64,000 bases of DNA from Thiotrichaceae bacterium. Its GTDB lineage: Bacteria; Pseudomonadota; Gammaproteobacteria; Beggiatoales; Beggiatoaceae. Numbering within the stretch: the first letter of the stretch is position 1; the number at the start of each line of letters is the position of its first letter. The notes under the pieces are model-generated. The model was not told the DNA's origin, searched no databases, and was given only the letters and a program-made list of their open reading frames with translations. Positions 9,621-18,532 of this stretch are shown in pieces. The DNA lies in contig JAABRD010000005.1 of the NCBI GenBank assembly GCA_011391085.1, positions 1-64,000 of the forward strand. Direction: 5' to 3'. The position numbers and the translations under genes are program-made.

Positions 9621-10000
9621 ACCTAAAAGTAATGTTGCGGTTCAACCTAAGTTAAGGTCATCAAAAATAGGCCATTGACTATGATAAAACCCTCTAGCCT
9701 TCATTCCAAACCCACATTTGCGTTCCTGCACAAACACATTTATACTTTCCTCCCACTTGTCATACCAAAACTATATAGAAAATCTGCTATTTAGCTATCC
9801 TTTGAGAAACTGGTTTTTTTTCCAAAAGCTCAATTTCTACTGGCTTATTAGTGGGTTAGCCAATCCTTTAAATTGCTGATTTATTGGCAGATTCTATTTT
9901 GTCGAATGGTATCACTCTACTATAACAAGTCTATTTTTTTATCCGCGTCTCCAAAAACTTATTGCCAGCAAATATATTAAATTGAGGTTATCTTGCCACT

Positions 10001-10957
10001 ATGGAATCATCACCCTTGAAAAATACCTACGCCCCAGTTACCTTCTCAGAAATCACGGCGGATCAGGCTGGGCAACGAATTGACAATTTTTTACATACAT
10101 ACCTCAAAGGCGTGCCAAAAAGCCATATTTACCGCATTTTGCGTACTGGAGAAGTACGAATTAATAAGGGTCGTGTCAAACCCACTTACCGCCTGCAAGA
10201 AGGTGACCAATTGCGCTTGCCACCGGTGCAACATGAGGCACCGACGCCCCAGCCCCGTCTCAGTCAAGTACAAGAATTGGCCGGCCTGATTTTGTATGAA
10301 GATGCCAATCTCATGGTCCTAGACAAACCTGCGGGTCTGGCGGTACATGGCGGCAGTGGTCTCAGTTTTGGCGTAATTGAAGGATTACGCGCCTTATACC
10401 CGAAATTGTCTCATTTAGAACTCGTTCACCGTTTAGACCGTGACACCTCTGGCTGTTTGATGATTGCTAAAAAACACAGTATATTAAGGAGTTTGCATGA
10501 ACTACTCCGCCAGGGTCAAATCCACAAACAATATCTAGCTTTGGTACAAGGCCGCTGGAATCCGCGTTTGACGATAGTAGAGACCAACTTGCAGAAAAAT
10601 TTTTTACAATCGGGAGAACGTCTTGTGCGCGTTCACGCGGAGGGTAAGCCCTCACAAACCCAGTTTACCATTGAACGGCAATTTGATACAACTACTTTAT
10701 TGCAAGTTCACCCGTTGACGGGGCGCACCCATCAAATTCGGGTGCATACCGCGCACTTGGGGCATCCCATTGCGGGAGACGTGAAATATGGGAATGACGC
10801 ATTTAATCAAGAAATGCGTCAATACACCTTGACACGTTTATTTTTACATGCCAGTCAACTAGAAATCCATCTGCCAGGTCGAGACCGTTTAACCGTGCAG
10901 GCGCCGTTACCAGTGAATTTGCAAAGGGTATTACGAAAAATAGTGGATAATGGGTAG
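10001..10957 (+). CDS. rluC: 23S rRNA pseudouridine synthase RluC
   Basis: A 318-residue RluA/RluC-type pseudouridine synthase. An N-terminal S4 RNA-binding domain covers about 20-85 (GQRIDNFLHTYLKGVPKSHIYRILRTGEVRINK). The catalytic domain has VLDKPAGLAVHGG (107-118) and HRLDRDTSG (143-151) with catalytic D146, and ends with HPLTGRTHQIRVHTAHLGHPI. RluC modifies U955, U2504 and U2580 (E. coli numbering). Placement divergent from rne matches enteric gammaproteobacteria and supports the RluC assignment over RluD. The protein ends inside a run of AGTGGATAATGG-type repeats. Confidence 0.95.
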   Translation: MESSPLKNTYAPVTFSEITADQAGQRIDNFLHTYLKGVPKSHIYRILRTGEVRINKGRVKPTYRLQEGDQLRLPPVQHEAPTPQPRLSQVQELAGLILYEDANLMVLDKPAGLAVHGGSGLSFGVIEGLRALYPKLSHLELVHRLDRDTSGCLMIAKKHSILRSLHELLRQGQIHKQYLALVQGRWNPRLTIVETNLQKNFLQSGERLVRVHAEGKPSQTQFTIERQFDTTTLLQVHPLTGRTHQIRVHTAHLGHPIAGDVKYGNDAFNQEMRQYTLTRLFLHASQLEIHLPGRDRLTVQAPLPVNLQRVLRKIVDNG

Positions 10958-11312
10958 TGGAGAGTGGATAATGGAGAGTGGACAACGGATAGTGGATAGT
11001 GGATAACGGAGAGTGGAGAATGAATCAAGCTGGACTGGAGGTTTTAGTCACAATACCATTAAGTTAAGAAAAAAAGCCACTGATATTAATCGATAGGTGG
11101 ACTAGAGGCTTCAGCCGGTGGGGGGCAGAAGATAATTGAAATCGCCATGCCCCCCACCGGCTAAAGCCTCTAGTCCCGCGCTATTGACATTCCACTCCAA
11201 CATATTATTTCTCACTATCTGTTATCCATTAAAACCACTATCCACTATACACTAAAACCACTATCCACTATCCGTTATCCACTAAAACCACTATCCACTA
11301 AAACTATCATCC
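10946..11312. repeat. Nested inverted repeats between rluC and fbp
   Basis: The 10958-11325 gap has no gene. Degenerate tandem (G)GATAGTGGATA units at 10946-11022 face TATCCACTATCC units at 11206-11312. Between them, 11099-11176 is a long hairpin whose 29-bp arms begin GGACTAGAGGCTT and end AAGCCTCTAGTCC. CAATACCATTAAGTTAAG, part of another repeat family, lies at 11051-11068. Confidence 0.8.
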
Positions 11313-11325
11313 ATTACTTACAAAT

Positions 11326-12339
11326 ATGCACAACAACCGAACCACAATCACCCAGTTTATTATTGAAGAACAACGCCAAATCAAAGGTGCAACGGGCGAC
11401 TTCACCGCGTTGCTAAATGACATTGTGACTGCCTGCAAAGTCATTTCCAATTTGGTCAACAAAGGCGCCCTCGTAGGCGTCCTGGGAAGTGCCGATACTA
11501 GCAATGTTCAAGGCGAAACCCAGAAGAAGTTGGATATTATTTCCAATGAAGTGTTCATCAAATCCAACGAATGGGCCGGACACGTCGCGGCGATGGGTTC
11601 TGAAGAGATGGACGAGGTTTATCAAATTCCAGCCCAGTATCCACGCGGTAAATACCTATTGTTGTTTGATCCCCTCGATGGTTCTTCTAACATTGACGTG
11701 AATGTCTCCGTCGGCACGATTTTCTCCATTTTGCGTTGTCCTGATGGCGTCGAAAATCCCGTCGAGAAAGACTTCTTGCAACCTGGCACCAAACAAATCT
11801 GTGCCGGTTATGCCCTGTATGGGCCTTCTACCATGATGGTCTTGACCACCGGCAGAGGAGTGAATGGTTTTACGCTGGACCAGAATATTGGTGAATTTAT
11901 TCTCAGTCACCCGAATTTGAGGATTGCTGAGGAGACGGTCGAGTTTGCCATCAATATGTCTAACTCGCGGTTTTGGGAACCGCCCGTCAAGCGGTATATT
12001 GAGGAATGCTTGGCAGGCAAAACGGGGGCACGAGGGAAGGATTTCAACATGCGGTGGATTGCTTCCATGGTGGCCGAAGTTCATCGCATTTTAGCGCGTG
12101 GGGGCGTGTTTATGTATCCTCTGGACAGCAAATCCAAAGACAAAGGTGGCCGCTTGCGGTTACTGTATGAAGCCAATCCGATGTCTTTCATTATTGAACA
12201 AGCGGGCGGCGTGAGTACCACAGGTCGGGAACGGATTATGGACATTCAGCCGTCGAATTTGCATCAACGGGTGCCTGTCATCTTGGGATCCAAACAAGAA
12301 GTGGAACGGATGATAGGGTATCATCGGGAAATGGGCTAA
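11326..12339 (+). CDS. fbp: Fructose-1,6-bisphosphatase, class I
   Basis: A 337-residue class I FBPase, the usual length. It removes the 1-phosphate of fructose 1,6-bisphosphate in gluconeogenesis and, in autotrophs, the Calvin cycle. The metal and substrate motif [14 protein letters not shown] (113-126) with D115 and D118, the GSEE acid pair around 91-94, and the Lys/Arg-rich [21 protein letters not shown] segment near the C-terminus are all present. The start is ATG 11326. It is monocistronic and ends just before a perfect palindrome that may stop transcription. Confidence 0.95.
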   Translation: MHNNRTTITQFIIEEQRQIKGATGDFTALLNDIVTACKVISNLVNKGALVGVLGSADTSNVQGETQKKLDIISNEVFIKSNEWAGHVAAMGSEEMDEVYQIPAQYPRGKYLLLFDPLDGSSNIDVNVSVGTIFSILRCPDGVENPVEKDFLQPGTKQICAGYALYGPSTMMVLTTGRGVNGFTLDQNIGEFILSHPNLRIAEETVEFAINMSNSRFWEPPVKRYIEECLAGKTGARGKDFNMRWIASMVAEVHRILARGGVFMYPLDSKSKDKGGRLRLLYEANPMSFIIEQAGGVSTTGRERIMDIQPSNLHQRVPVILGSKQEVERMIGYHREMG

Positions 12340-12360
12340 GGAAAAATCCACTTAACTATC

Positions 12361-12386
12361 GGAGTCCAAAACATGTTTTGGACTCC
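12361..12386. terminator. Perfect 26-bp palindrome after fbp
   Basis: GGAGTCCAAAACA is followed directly by its reverse complement and then CTTTT. It belongs to the GGAGTCC repeat family but sits 22 bp after the fbp stop, so it could act as a factor-independent terminator on the plus strand. Confidence 0.5.
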
Positions 12387-12467
12387 TTTTGGACTCCTTG
12401 CATCTAAAGCCTCCACTCCAGCATGTCTCAAGCGGTTTACCATTATCCCTGTAATATTATCCCAGAT

Positions 12468-14261
12468 TTAACTTACCTCCTCCCACACTAACCGTTCCAA
12501 CCCTATCGCCACCACCGCAAAGACTTTTAACCGTAACTTCTCCCCATACGTCTCCCTCAACGTTTGCCGATACCGTTGCAATTGTTCCCGTGCCTCTGTC
12601 AACTGCACTTGACAACGTTGTTTTAAGTCCGCCACCGTCATCTGTTTTACCGCTTCACCAGTCAATTTCGTTTCTTCAGGCAACTTGGCTTGTTTCAAAT
12701 TGACAAACTTAAATTCAAATAAAAAATCCCATAACCGATATTGTCGCATGGTAGGACGTATTATCATGGTCAAGTCGGCATAACCACGTTGCAAAGCAGT
12801 TTCGGAATCCATGACATAAAACACGTCGTTAAATAACAGAGTCAGAAAAGCCATCTTCAAAGTTAATTCCTTGGCGGTAGCGTAATCACGGTTATCTAAC
12901 ACTTTGAAATAACGTTGTTCAATAAACTCACAGACCGGTTGCACGTCGCCCGTTTGATAAAACGTTTGGGCCAGGGGCACTACTTCATTAGTTTGGTCTG
13001 GTAAAAAACGTTCGAGTAGTTGTTCGACATACAATTTGCGCACCACTAAATTGGGGATAGCTAACCTCAACTGGCCAAATTCCGTGCGCCCCGCTTGCGT
13101 CAAGATGCCAAAGTAATACAGCAAAGAAATAATCAATGCCGTGGCTTGTGAGGGTCTGAGAAATTCTTCTACTCCAAAGCGATCCGCTAATTCTGGCAAA
13201 CTTAACGGTGGGTGTTCCCCCAACGCGGTGAAGAGGATTTGGTCACCCTGTGGTAATTGCGATAAATAAGTCAATTTATGACGGTCCATCACCAAATTAT
13301 GGTCCAACATCTTCGTCGGCGGTTGACAATTCTTCTGCAAATGTTTCAAATAATACAACGCCAAGGTTGGATTATAAATAGATTCCTGACTACTTTCACT
13401 AAAACGATAGCCGTTATAAAACTGTCGCATGATGTCCAACGCCTCCGTAACCTTCTCAGCAGACCATTGACACTCTTCCCCAAGTTGAGTTAACACGCAA
13501 GCCAATTCACTTTCTGTAAAGCCACATAACGCCTGAAATTCGCGTTCTAAATAAATATTTTCCGCCACATTATACCCACTGGTCAGGTCAGTGAGTATCA
13601 CAGGGGAGATACCAGTGAGAAACACGCGGTCCAACCCACGACCTGCACTAGCAGATTTGACCACTTTTAAAACCGCTTTCAAGGCACTTTCGCCCATCCG
13701 TAATGCCGTCTCCCGCCCGACCGTGGTATTGGCAGGGGCCATCATCAATTCATTGGCAAAGTTATCGTATTCGTCAATTAGCAAATACAGTTTCCGTGAC
13801 GTGGTCTGCACCGCCACTAGCAAGGATTCAAACGAATACATCGCGTTGTGGCGATCAATTTCAATGGGTTCGGCAATGAGAGATTGATAATGTTTGGCAA
13901 AGGACTTGATACAGTTATTCAAATGATCATGCAAATTTCTTTGAATATCCGCCGTCTCACCTTCCGGCTTGACCGCGGAGAAATCCCATTTCAAGACGAA
14001 ATACTGGTTATGTTTCGGCGTCGGTTGTTTGCCAATGGCCAAGTGACCAAACAATTTCTCAAACTGATCTGCTTTGGCAACATCATAGTAATTCTCTAGC
14101 ATAGACAACAGCAGACTTTTGCCAAAGCGGCGGGGGCGTAAAAATAGCAATTGTTCACCCGCTTCTTCGAGGGCAGGAAGTAAGTGAGTGCGGTCCACAT
14201 AAAAATAATTGTCCGTAACGAGTTTAGCAAAATCGCTGATGCCATACGGAAATTTTAACAT
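12468..14261 (-). CDS. AAA-ATPase-like protein with PD-(D/E)XK nuclease domain
   Basis: A 597-residue protein of the AAA-ATPase_like + PD-(D/E)XK (DUF1703-type) family. The N-terminus LKFPYGISDFAKLVTDNYFYVDRT is diagnostic. Walker A is RPRRFGKSL (42-50) and Walker B is LYLLIDEYDNF near 155-165. The C-terminus has the nuclease core: D496 in GYADLTM and E516/K518 in LFEFKF. Such genes are multicopy in many environmental bacteria and their role is unknown; a link to mobile elements or conflict is inferred. It stands alone, downstream of fbp and convergent with it. Confidence 0.88.
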   Translation of the reverse strand: MLKFPYGISDFAKLVTDNYFYVDRTHLLPALEEAGEQLLFLRPRRFGKSLLLSMLENYYDVAKADQFEKLFGHLAIGKQPTPKHNQYFVLKWDFSAVKPEGETADIQRNLHDHLNNCIKSFAKHYQSLIAEPIEIDRHNAMYSFESLLVAVQTTSRKLYLLIDEYDNFANELMMAPANTTVGRETALRMGESALKAVLKVVKSASAGRGLDRVFLTGISPVILTDLTSGYNVAENIYLEREFQALCGFTESELACVLTQLGEECQWSAEKVTEALDIMRQFYNGYRFSESSQESIYNPTLALYYLKHLQKNCQPPTKMLDHNLVMDRHKLTYLSQLPQGDQILFTALGEHPPLSLPELADRFGVEEFLRPSQATALIISLLYYFGILTQAGRTEFGQLRLAIPNLVVRKLYVEQLLERFLPDQTNEVVPLAQTFYQTGDVQPVCEFIEQRYFKVLDNRDYATAKELTLKMAFLTLLFNDVFYVMDSETALQRGYADLTMIIRPTMRQYRLWDFLFEFKFVNLKQAKLPEETKLTGEAVKQMTVADLKQRCQVQLTEAREQLQRYRQTLRETYGEKLRLKVFAVVAIGLERLVWEEVS

Positions 14262-14320
14262 CTGAGTGCTCCTCTTAAATTTGTGTTTGGGGAAAATTTA
14301 GCACTAGCAACCTTCCCGTT

Positions 14321-14374
14321 GGACTAGAGGCTTCCGCCGGAGGCTGGCCAGCCTCCGGCGGAAGCCTCTAGTCC
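14321..14374. repeat. Perfect 54-bp palindrome, CTAGAGGCTT family
   Basis: The left 27 bases, starting GGACTAGAGGCTTCCG, are the exact reverse complement of the right 27. It lies upstream of the ATPase/nuclease gene. The surrounding gap 14262-14777 also contains a CAATGTCATTCAGTTAAGG half-repeat (14399-14417), a GTAGGGTGCG palindrome and a truncated MITE end. Confidence 0.9.
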
Positions 14375-14512
14375 TCCGTTGGCCACCCGGCGAAAGCCTC
14401 AATGTCATTCAGTTAAGGTAGGGTGCGTCCTACGCACCATTTTGAAAACTGCATTGTTCCTGTATCAGCCACCGATAAGCACACCTTGAAACAGCGTATT
14501 TGGGAAGAAATA

Positions 14513-14629
14513 ATGGCGTCTCTTAACCAGTCTAAGCAGAGTGCGAAGAGACCCAACTTAGTTTCACCAGAAGAGTTTGAGAAGTTGGTGGAGGAGATTA
14601 TCATGTCGATGAGGTCGAAGTTGGTTTAA
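14513..14629 (+). CDS. Possible 38-residue protein, unrecognised
   Basis: ATG 14513 follows GGGAAG with 5-base spacing and gives a 38-residue, charged, helix-prone peptide (SPEEFEKLVEEIIMSMRSKLV at the end). A longer frame begins at 14423 but its first residues are translated from a GTAGGGTGCG repeat. It may be a small real gene or the relic of a larger one. I do not recognise it. Confidence 0.25.
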   Translation: MASLNQSKQSAKRPNLVSPEEFEKLVEEIIMSMRSKLV

Positions 14630-14634
14630 TTTTC

Positions 14635-14777
14635 GGTAGTGATGCAATCTGGGTGATATGTTTCCCCTCACCTTAGGCCCCTCTCTCAGAGGGCGTGGGG
14701 AGAAAACCATTGGTGCCGCCTGTCTCCCCACGCCCGTAGGGGATTGCCCATGATGGGGACCAGGCTTCTGCCAAAAT
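14635..14777. mobile_element. Truncated MITE, left end only
   Basis: Begins GGTAGTGATGCAATCTGGGTGA like the complete copies, with a GC-rich interior (CCCCTC...GGCGTGGGGAGA) similar to the element at 55010. No matching right end is visible before the yqeY stop codon. Confidence 0.55.
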
Positions 14778-15230
14778 TTAGCCACTCAATCGTTGCTTCA
14801 CTTTGGTACTGACGACCTGCATATCCGCCCGTCCTTGAAGCCGCGGTTTGAGGAGGCCCATGACTTTGCCCATGTCTTTAGGGGAACTGGCGCCACTTTC
14901 GGTTACCGCACTGTCAATGAGTGCTACCAATTCGGTGTCACTCAAAGGTTGTGGCATGTAGGTTTGTATCAACTTGATTTCAAAGGCTTCTTGGTCAGCC
15001 AAATCTTGACGATGGGCTTGTTCATATTGCGATTGTGAATCACGTCGTTGCTTTATCATCTTCTCTAAGATGGTAATCACTTGCGCGTCGTCTAAGGCAG
15101 GAATGCGTTCGTCAATCTCCTTTTGTTTAATTGCTGCCAGAATTAAACGGATGGTACCTAAGCGTTGCTTCTCCTGCGCACGCATGGCGGATTTCATATC
15201 TTCTTGGATTTGTTCTCTTAAGGAAGGCAT
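14778..15230 (-). CDS. yqeY: GatB/YqeY domain protein
   Basis: A 150-residue YqeY-family protein, the usual length. Family features are the start LREQIQEDMKSAMRAQEKQRLGTIRLILAAIKQKEID, the central MIKQRRDSQSQY and the end PKDMGKVMGLLKPRLQGRADMQVVSTKVKQ. YqeY resembles the tRNA-binding tail of GatB, but its role is not established. In many gammaproteobacteria the gene directly follows rpsU. Here the two are in the same orientation but separated by about 2.1 kb holding an ATPase and a TOPRIM-like gene. Confidence 0.92.
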   Translation of the reverse strand: MPSLREQIQEDMKSAMRAQEKQRLGTIRLILAAIKQKEIDERIPALDDAQVITILEKMIKQRRDSQSQYEQAHRQDLADQEAFEIKLIQTYMPQPLSDTELVALIDSAVTESGASSPKDMGKVMGLLKPRLQGRADMQVVSTKVKQRLSG

Positions 15231-15265
15231 AGTTTTATTTAGTGGATAGTGAATGAATGTGGAGT

Positions 15266-15966
15266 TTATTTAAAACATTTTTCAATCCAATCTTTAAAGG
15301 CTAGAACGTAAGGGTGTTGCATGTCTAACAAACCTTCCTCAATGACGCCGCTAAGAAATTGAGTAGGCTTGGTTTGCCAAGCTAACCAGGTGTAAGCACT
15401 CGCTTTAGAAAGGCGATGATTAGCAAATAATTTTAGTTCTATCTCGTCTAATTCTCGTAAACAGCTATCTGCACAATTTTTTAAAGTGTGCTGGTCATAA
15501 AGAGGACGTGATAATAAAGGAGAATCCCATTTCGCACAGGCCAATACCAAATCTTCTAAACAGCCATCATCTCGGTGATTAGGCATTAACCAGAATCCTA
15601 TTCTTAGAGAATCGTCGGCATTGGAAAACACTTCGCCCTGGTTAAGAGTCTTAGTGGCGGGAATCGCTATTCCCGAAAATTCCATGATTTCTTTTAAATC
15701 CTGATTGATAAGTTGTGACCAACGGTTGTTGAAACCGGCATGGTCTTGTGCTGGAGAATCGGCATTCGCAACTATACCAAGACGTTTGATATGACCGCCA
15801 CGGATACCCTCGATATAATCGGACTTTGACAGGGAACAACGCAAACTATTCACCCCCCTTTGGGTTCAACCTCAATTCCAAGCCGCAAGTTGTAAACTTT
15901 TAACAAGGAATGAATAAAACATCCATCCACTTCACCTTCAACAAGCAAGATTTTCTCGTTAGACAT
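15266..15966 (-). CDS. DUF3226/TOPRIM-like partner protein, split by a frameshift at a G6 run
   Basis: Two frames together make one protein. From ATG 15966, three bases after the ATPase stop, the sequence reads MSNEKILLVEGEVDGCFIHS, with the VEGxxD motif of TOPRIM domains, and reaches TGA at 15852-15850. The rest, KGG then VNSLRCSLSK and LGIVANADSP, continues in the other frame to 15266. The frames join at a run of six G (minus strand, 15858-15853) by a -1 slip. The combined length is about 233 residues. With the upstream ATPase it resembles split OLD-type nuclease pairs. It could be a sequencing error, a broken gene or programmed slippage. Confidence 0.72.
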
Positions 15967-15969
15967 TTC

Positions 15970-17202
15970 TTATCGTACCTCTAGTTCTGCTTGAGTAACT
16001 CTTCCCAATTTTTCACCGTTATATTCAGTGGCAATGACTCGCCCCTTATCACGAATTCCCATGCTACGACCCAGACGGAATAAGAAAATTTCCGCCGGTT
16101 CAGAAACGGTAGTCGGTTCAGAAGCCGTCCTAGAAGTCTGTTCTTCCTGAAAAGTCTCAAAGGCCTGTGGCAAAGATTTGACGCAATCCCAGCTATGGGT
16201 AGTGGCAAACACTTGCACATCCAATGCCGTGGCCAGTTCTATCAGTAATTTCCACCATACCGCCGGTTGGATGCTGTAATGTAACCCATTTTCAAATTCA
16301 TCTATGAATAGAAAACCGCCCCTGACATTGGTGAGAGACAAGACCAGTTGCAGAAGTCTTGACATGCCCTCTCCTGACCGTTTTAAGGGTACCAATCGGT
16401 CATTTCCGATATTGATAAACGGGACTTCCTCAATGAAATTTTTCTTCTTGATGGGCTTGAAGGTCAAACCTTCTACTTTGGGGTCGATAATTCCTAACGC
16501 TTCGATCACACGTTTACTCGAAGAAGTTGCCGAGATTTCATTCCACATCATCCGCAATTCAGGATTGGGCAACAGATCGGTGGGTACATAACGATAAGGA
16601 ACTGTGATATTATGTTTTTCCAACCAGTCATCACCCATTTCATAGTCTTCTTCGTCAAATGTGCGATAATCTACCCATACGTTAAAGATTCCCGGCGGAT
16701 TCAGTTGGTCGCGCACCGTAGGTTCATTAAGACGACTATTCGTCGCTTCGATTTTAAACGCTTGTCGGACCCCACTGTATTTGGAAACGTCTTGATAGTC
16801 CACTTCAATTTTGCGGCGATTTAACAGACGACGAAACAGGCTTTTCTCATCATCGCCATGGTCGCTGGTGGAAGGGTCTTCCAAAACGAAATAGGTATAT
16901 TTCATGGTCAAGTAGTCATCTTGGTCGATGCTACCAATGGAAATGGTCGTTTTTCCCTCCTTTGGGGACGAATTATCGGGAAAGAATCCTTCAAACCACA
17001 GTGGGCCCGTTTCATCATGGATTTCCAGTAATTCTTTCAATAACTTAGGAGAACCTGCGGTGGCGTAAATCCGCAAGGCTTCTAATACGGTGCTTTTGCC
17101 AGAATTGTTGCGACCCACCAGTAAGTTAATTCGTCCTAAACGGTTAAATTCGAGGTTTTCAAACAGACGAAAATTTTTGATTCTAAGGTTCTTGAGTATC
17201 AT
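15970..17202 (-). CDS. AAA family ATPase, OLD/ABC-like
   Basis: A 410-residue ATPase of the SMC/ABC-like AAA_21 or OLD type. It starts MILKNLRIKNFRLFENLEF. Walker A is GRNNSGKST (30-38), an ABC-signature-like SGEGMSRLL is at 276-284, Walker B FLFIDEFENG is at 297-306 and the H-loop is FATTHS (332-337). No nuclease domain is fused, but the next gene, 3 bp downstream, carries TOPRIM motifs. ATPase + TOPRIM pairs of this kind include anti-phage systems (OLD, Gabija and PARIS are related in principle). A defence role here is inference. Confidence 0.85.
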   Translation of the reverse strand: MILKNLRIKNFRLFENLEFNRLGRINLLVGRNNSGKSTVLEALRIYATAGSPKLLKELLEIHDETGPLWFEGFFPDNSSPKEGKTTISIGSIDQDDYLTMKYTYFVLEDPSTSDHGDDEKSLFRRLLNRRKIEVDYQDVSKYSGVRQAFKIEATNSRLNEPTVRDQLNPPGIFNVWVDYRTFDEEDYEMGDDWLEKHNITVPYRYVPTDLLPNPELRMMWNEISATSSSKRVIEALGIIDPKVEGLTFKPIKKKNFIEEVPFINIGNDRLVPLKRSGEGMSRLLQLVLSLTNVRGGFLFIDEFENGLHYSIQPAVWWKLLIELATALDVQVFATTHSWDCVKSLPQAFETFQEEQTSRTASEPTTVSEPAEIFLFRLGRSMGIRDKGRVIATEYNGEKLGRVTQAELEVR

Positions 17203-17220
17203 AAAACTGTCATCGGCGAT

Positions 17221-17350
17221 TCAGGAACCCAAAGCGTCGCTTTGCCAGGTGACAAAGCGACGCTTTGGACCCCTGGGTTTAGGATATATTCAGAAGTTCA
17301 GGAGTCCAAAGCGTGACTTTGTCCGGACAAAGCGTAGCAAAGTACCCCTG
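17221..17350. repeat. Two AAAGCG(T/A)CGCTTTG palindromes
   Basis: Two members of the GGAGTCC family, around 17221-17276 and 17297-17348, between rpsU and the inserted ATPase gene. They mark the right edge of the segment separating rpsU and yqeY. Confidence 0.7.
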
Positions 17351-17365
17351 AGATATAAGGTGCAA

Positions 17366-17584
17366 TTAGTGGGTGCGTTCTCTGCATGTGACGTCGGTTC
17401 GACGCACTTTTTTCAGATGGCGTTTCACGGCCGCGGCAGCTTTCCGTTTGCGGATAGAGGTCGGTTTTTCGTAAAACTCACGACGGTGGACTTCGGCTAA
17501 GATGCCGGCTTTTTCACAAGCACGTTTGAAACGACGAATGGCAATCTCAAAGGGTTCATTTTCTTTAACACGAATTTGGGGCAT
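17366..17584 (-). CDS. rpsU: 30S ribosomal protein bS21
   Basis: A 72-residue bS21 beginning [21 protein letters not shown] and containing [14 protein letters not shown] and the basic tail of the family. bS21 binds the 30S platform and helps mRNA initiation. An exceptionally strong ribosome-binding site AAGGAGG lies 12-18 bases ahead of ATG 17584. The C-terminus is slightly altered from the usual KR-rich end (VTCRERTH). Confidence 0.96.
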   Translation of the reverse strand: MPQIRVKENEPFEIAIRRFKRACEKAGILAEVHRREFYEKPTSIRKRKAAAAVKRHLKKVRRTDVTCRERTH

Positions 17585-17687
17585 TGAAAAGTGTACCTCC
17601 TTCTCTTTAAGAGAATCAGTAAAAGTTTAAAAAAGTTGTAAGTGAATTTTCCATGATAATTTATGGAATACTAAAAAGTCAAGTCCT

Positions 17688-18266
17688 TTATTTCGACTCT
17701 TGGTCTTTCAACAATATCGGCCAAGCTGCCCGCAAATAAATTAGCATTGACCATAAGGTTAAAATTGCCGCAACATACAATGAGATATAGCCTATCTCAT
17801 AGATGGGCAGCCCAAACAGCGGATCTCGATAGAGTAACATCAACAAGGCAGTCATCTGGGCGCCAGTTTTAATTTTGCCCAAGGTTGACACGGCCACCGT
17901 CGTCCGTTGTCCAATTTCTGCCATCCATTCCCGCAATGCAGAAATAGTTATCTCGCGTCCCACAATAATGGCCGCAGGAATGGCCATCCAGGGACTGGGA
18001 TTGGCCTGTACTAATAAAACAAGGGCGACTGCAACAATCAGTTTATCTGCCACGGGATCCAGAAACGCACCAAAAGCGGAGGTTTGTTCCCATTTTCTGG
18101 CTAAATAACCATCAAACCAATCCGTGATAGCTGCCAGTGCAAAGACCGTTGTCACCAATATATTTGCCCATTTGATGGGTAAATAAATGGGTAAATAAAA
18201 TACTATGACCAATACAGGAATCAAAGCAATTCGCAAAAAAGTCAGTAGGTTAGGTATTTTACTCAT
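17688..18266 (-). CDS. pgsA: CDP-diacylglycerol-glycerol-3-phosphate 3-phosphatidyltransferase
   Basis: An integral membrane protein of 192 residues from ATG 18266; a TTG 18 bp upstream would add six residues. The CDP-alcohol phosphotransferase motif is complete: DWFDGYLAR (49-57), G66, D70 and D74. It has four to five hydrophobic segments. The enzyme makes phosphatidylglycerol phosphate for anionic phospholipid synthesis. It follows uvrC in the same direction, the arrangement seen in many gammaproteobacteria. No tRNA genes follow it here. Confidence 0.95.
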   Translation of the reverse strand: MSKIPNLLTFLRIALIPVLVIVFYLPIYLPIKWANILVTTVFALAAITDWFDGYLARKWEQTSAFGAFLDPVADKLIVAVALVLLVQANPSPWMAIPAAIIVGREITISALREWMAEIGQRTTVAVSTLGKIKTGAQMTALLMLLYRDPLFGLPIYEIGYISLYVAAILTLWSMLIYLRAAWPILLKDQESK

Positions 18267-18367
18267 TGAGAAAGTTGATAGCAAGAAAAAGTAAGGCTAA
18301 CTGTTATAACACAGGGAATTTGCAGTATACCATTTATCGTCTATTTATTCCTAACTTATCTTACATA

Positions 18368-18501
18368 AAGGTGGTAAAAAACGAAGTTTCGGAAAGCAAA
18401 CTTAGTTTCTGTGGTATCCATGCCACCATCGAGAAACTAAGTTTCTTCATAAGTTTCTTCAAGTGAATGTTGGTGGATACGCTTCGCTTAATCCACCCTA
18501 C
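18368..18501. repeat. AAACTTAGTTTC and GGTGGATACGC repeats
   Basis: Between uvrC and pgsA. Scattered GAAACTAAGTTTC arms lie at 18368-18460, then an inverted GGTGGATACGCTTCGC half-element at 18472-18501. Confidence 0.6.
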
Positions 18502-18532
18502 ATGAAATACCAGGTTTGTTATGCACAGGTAC

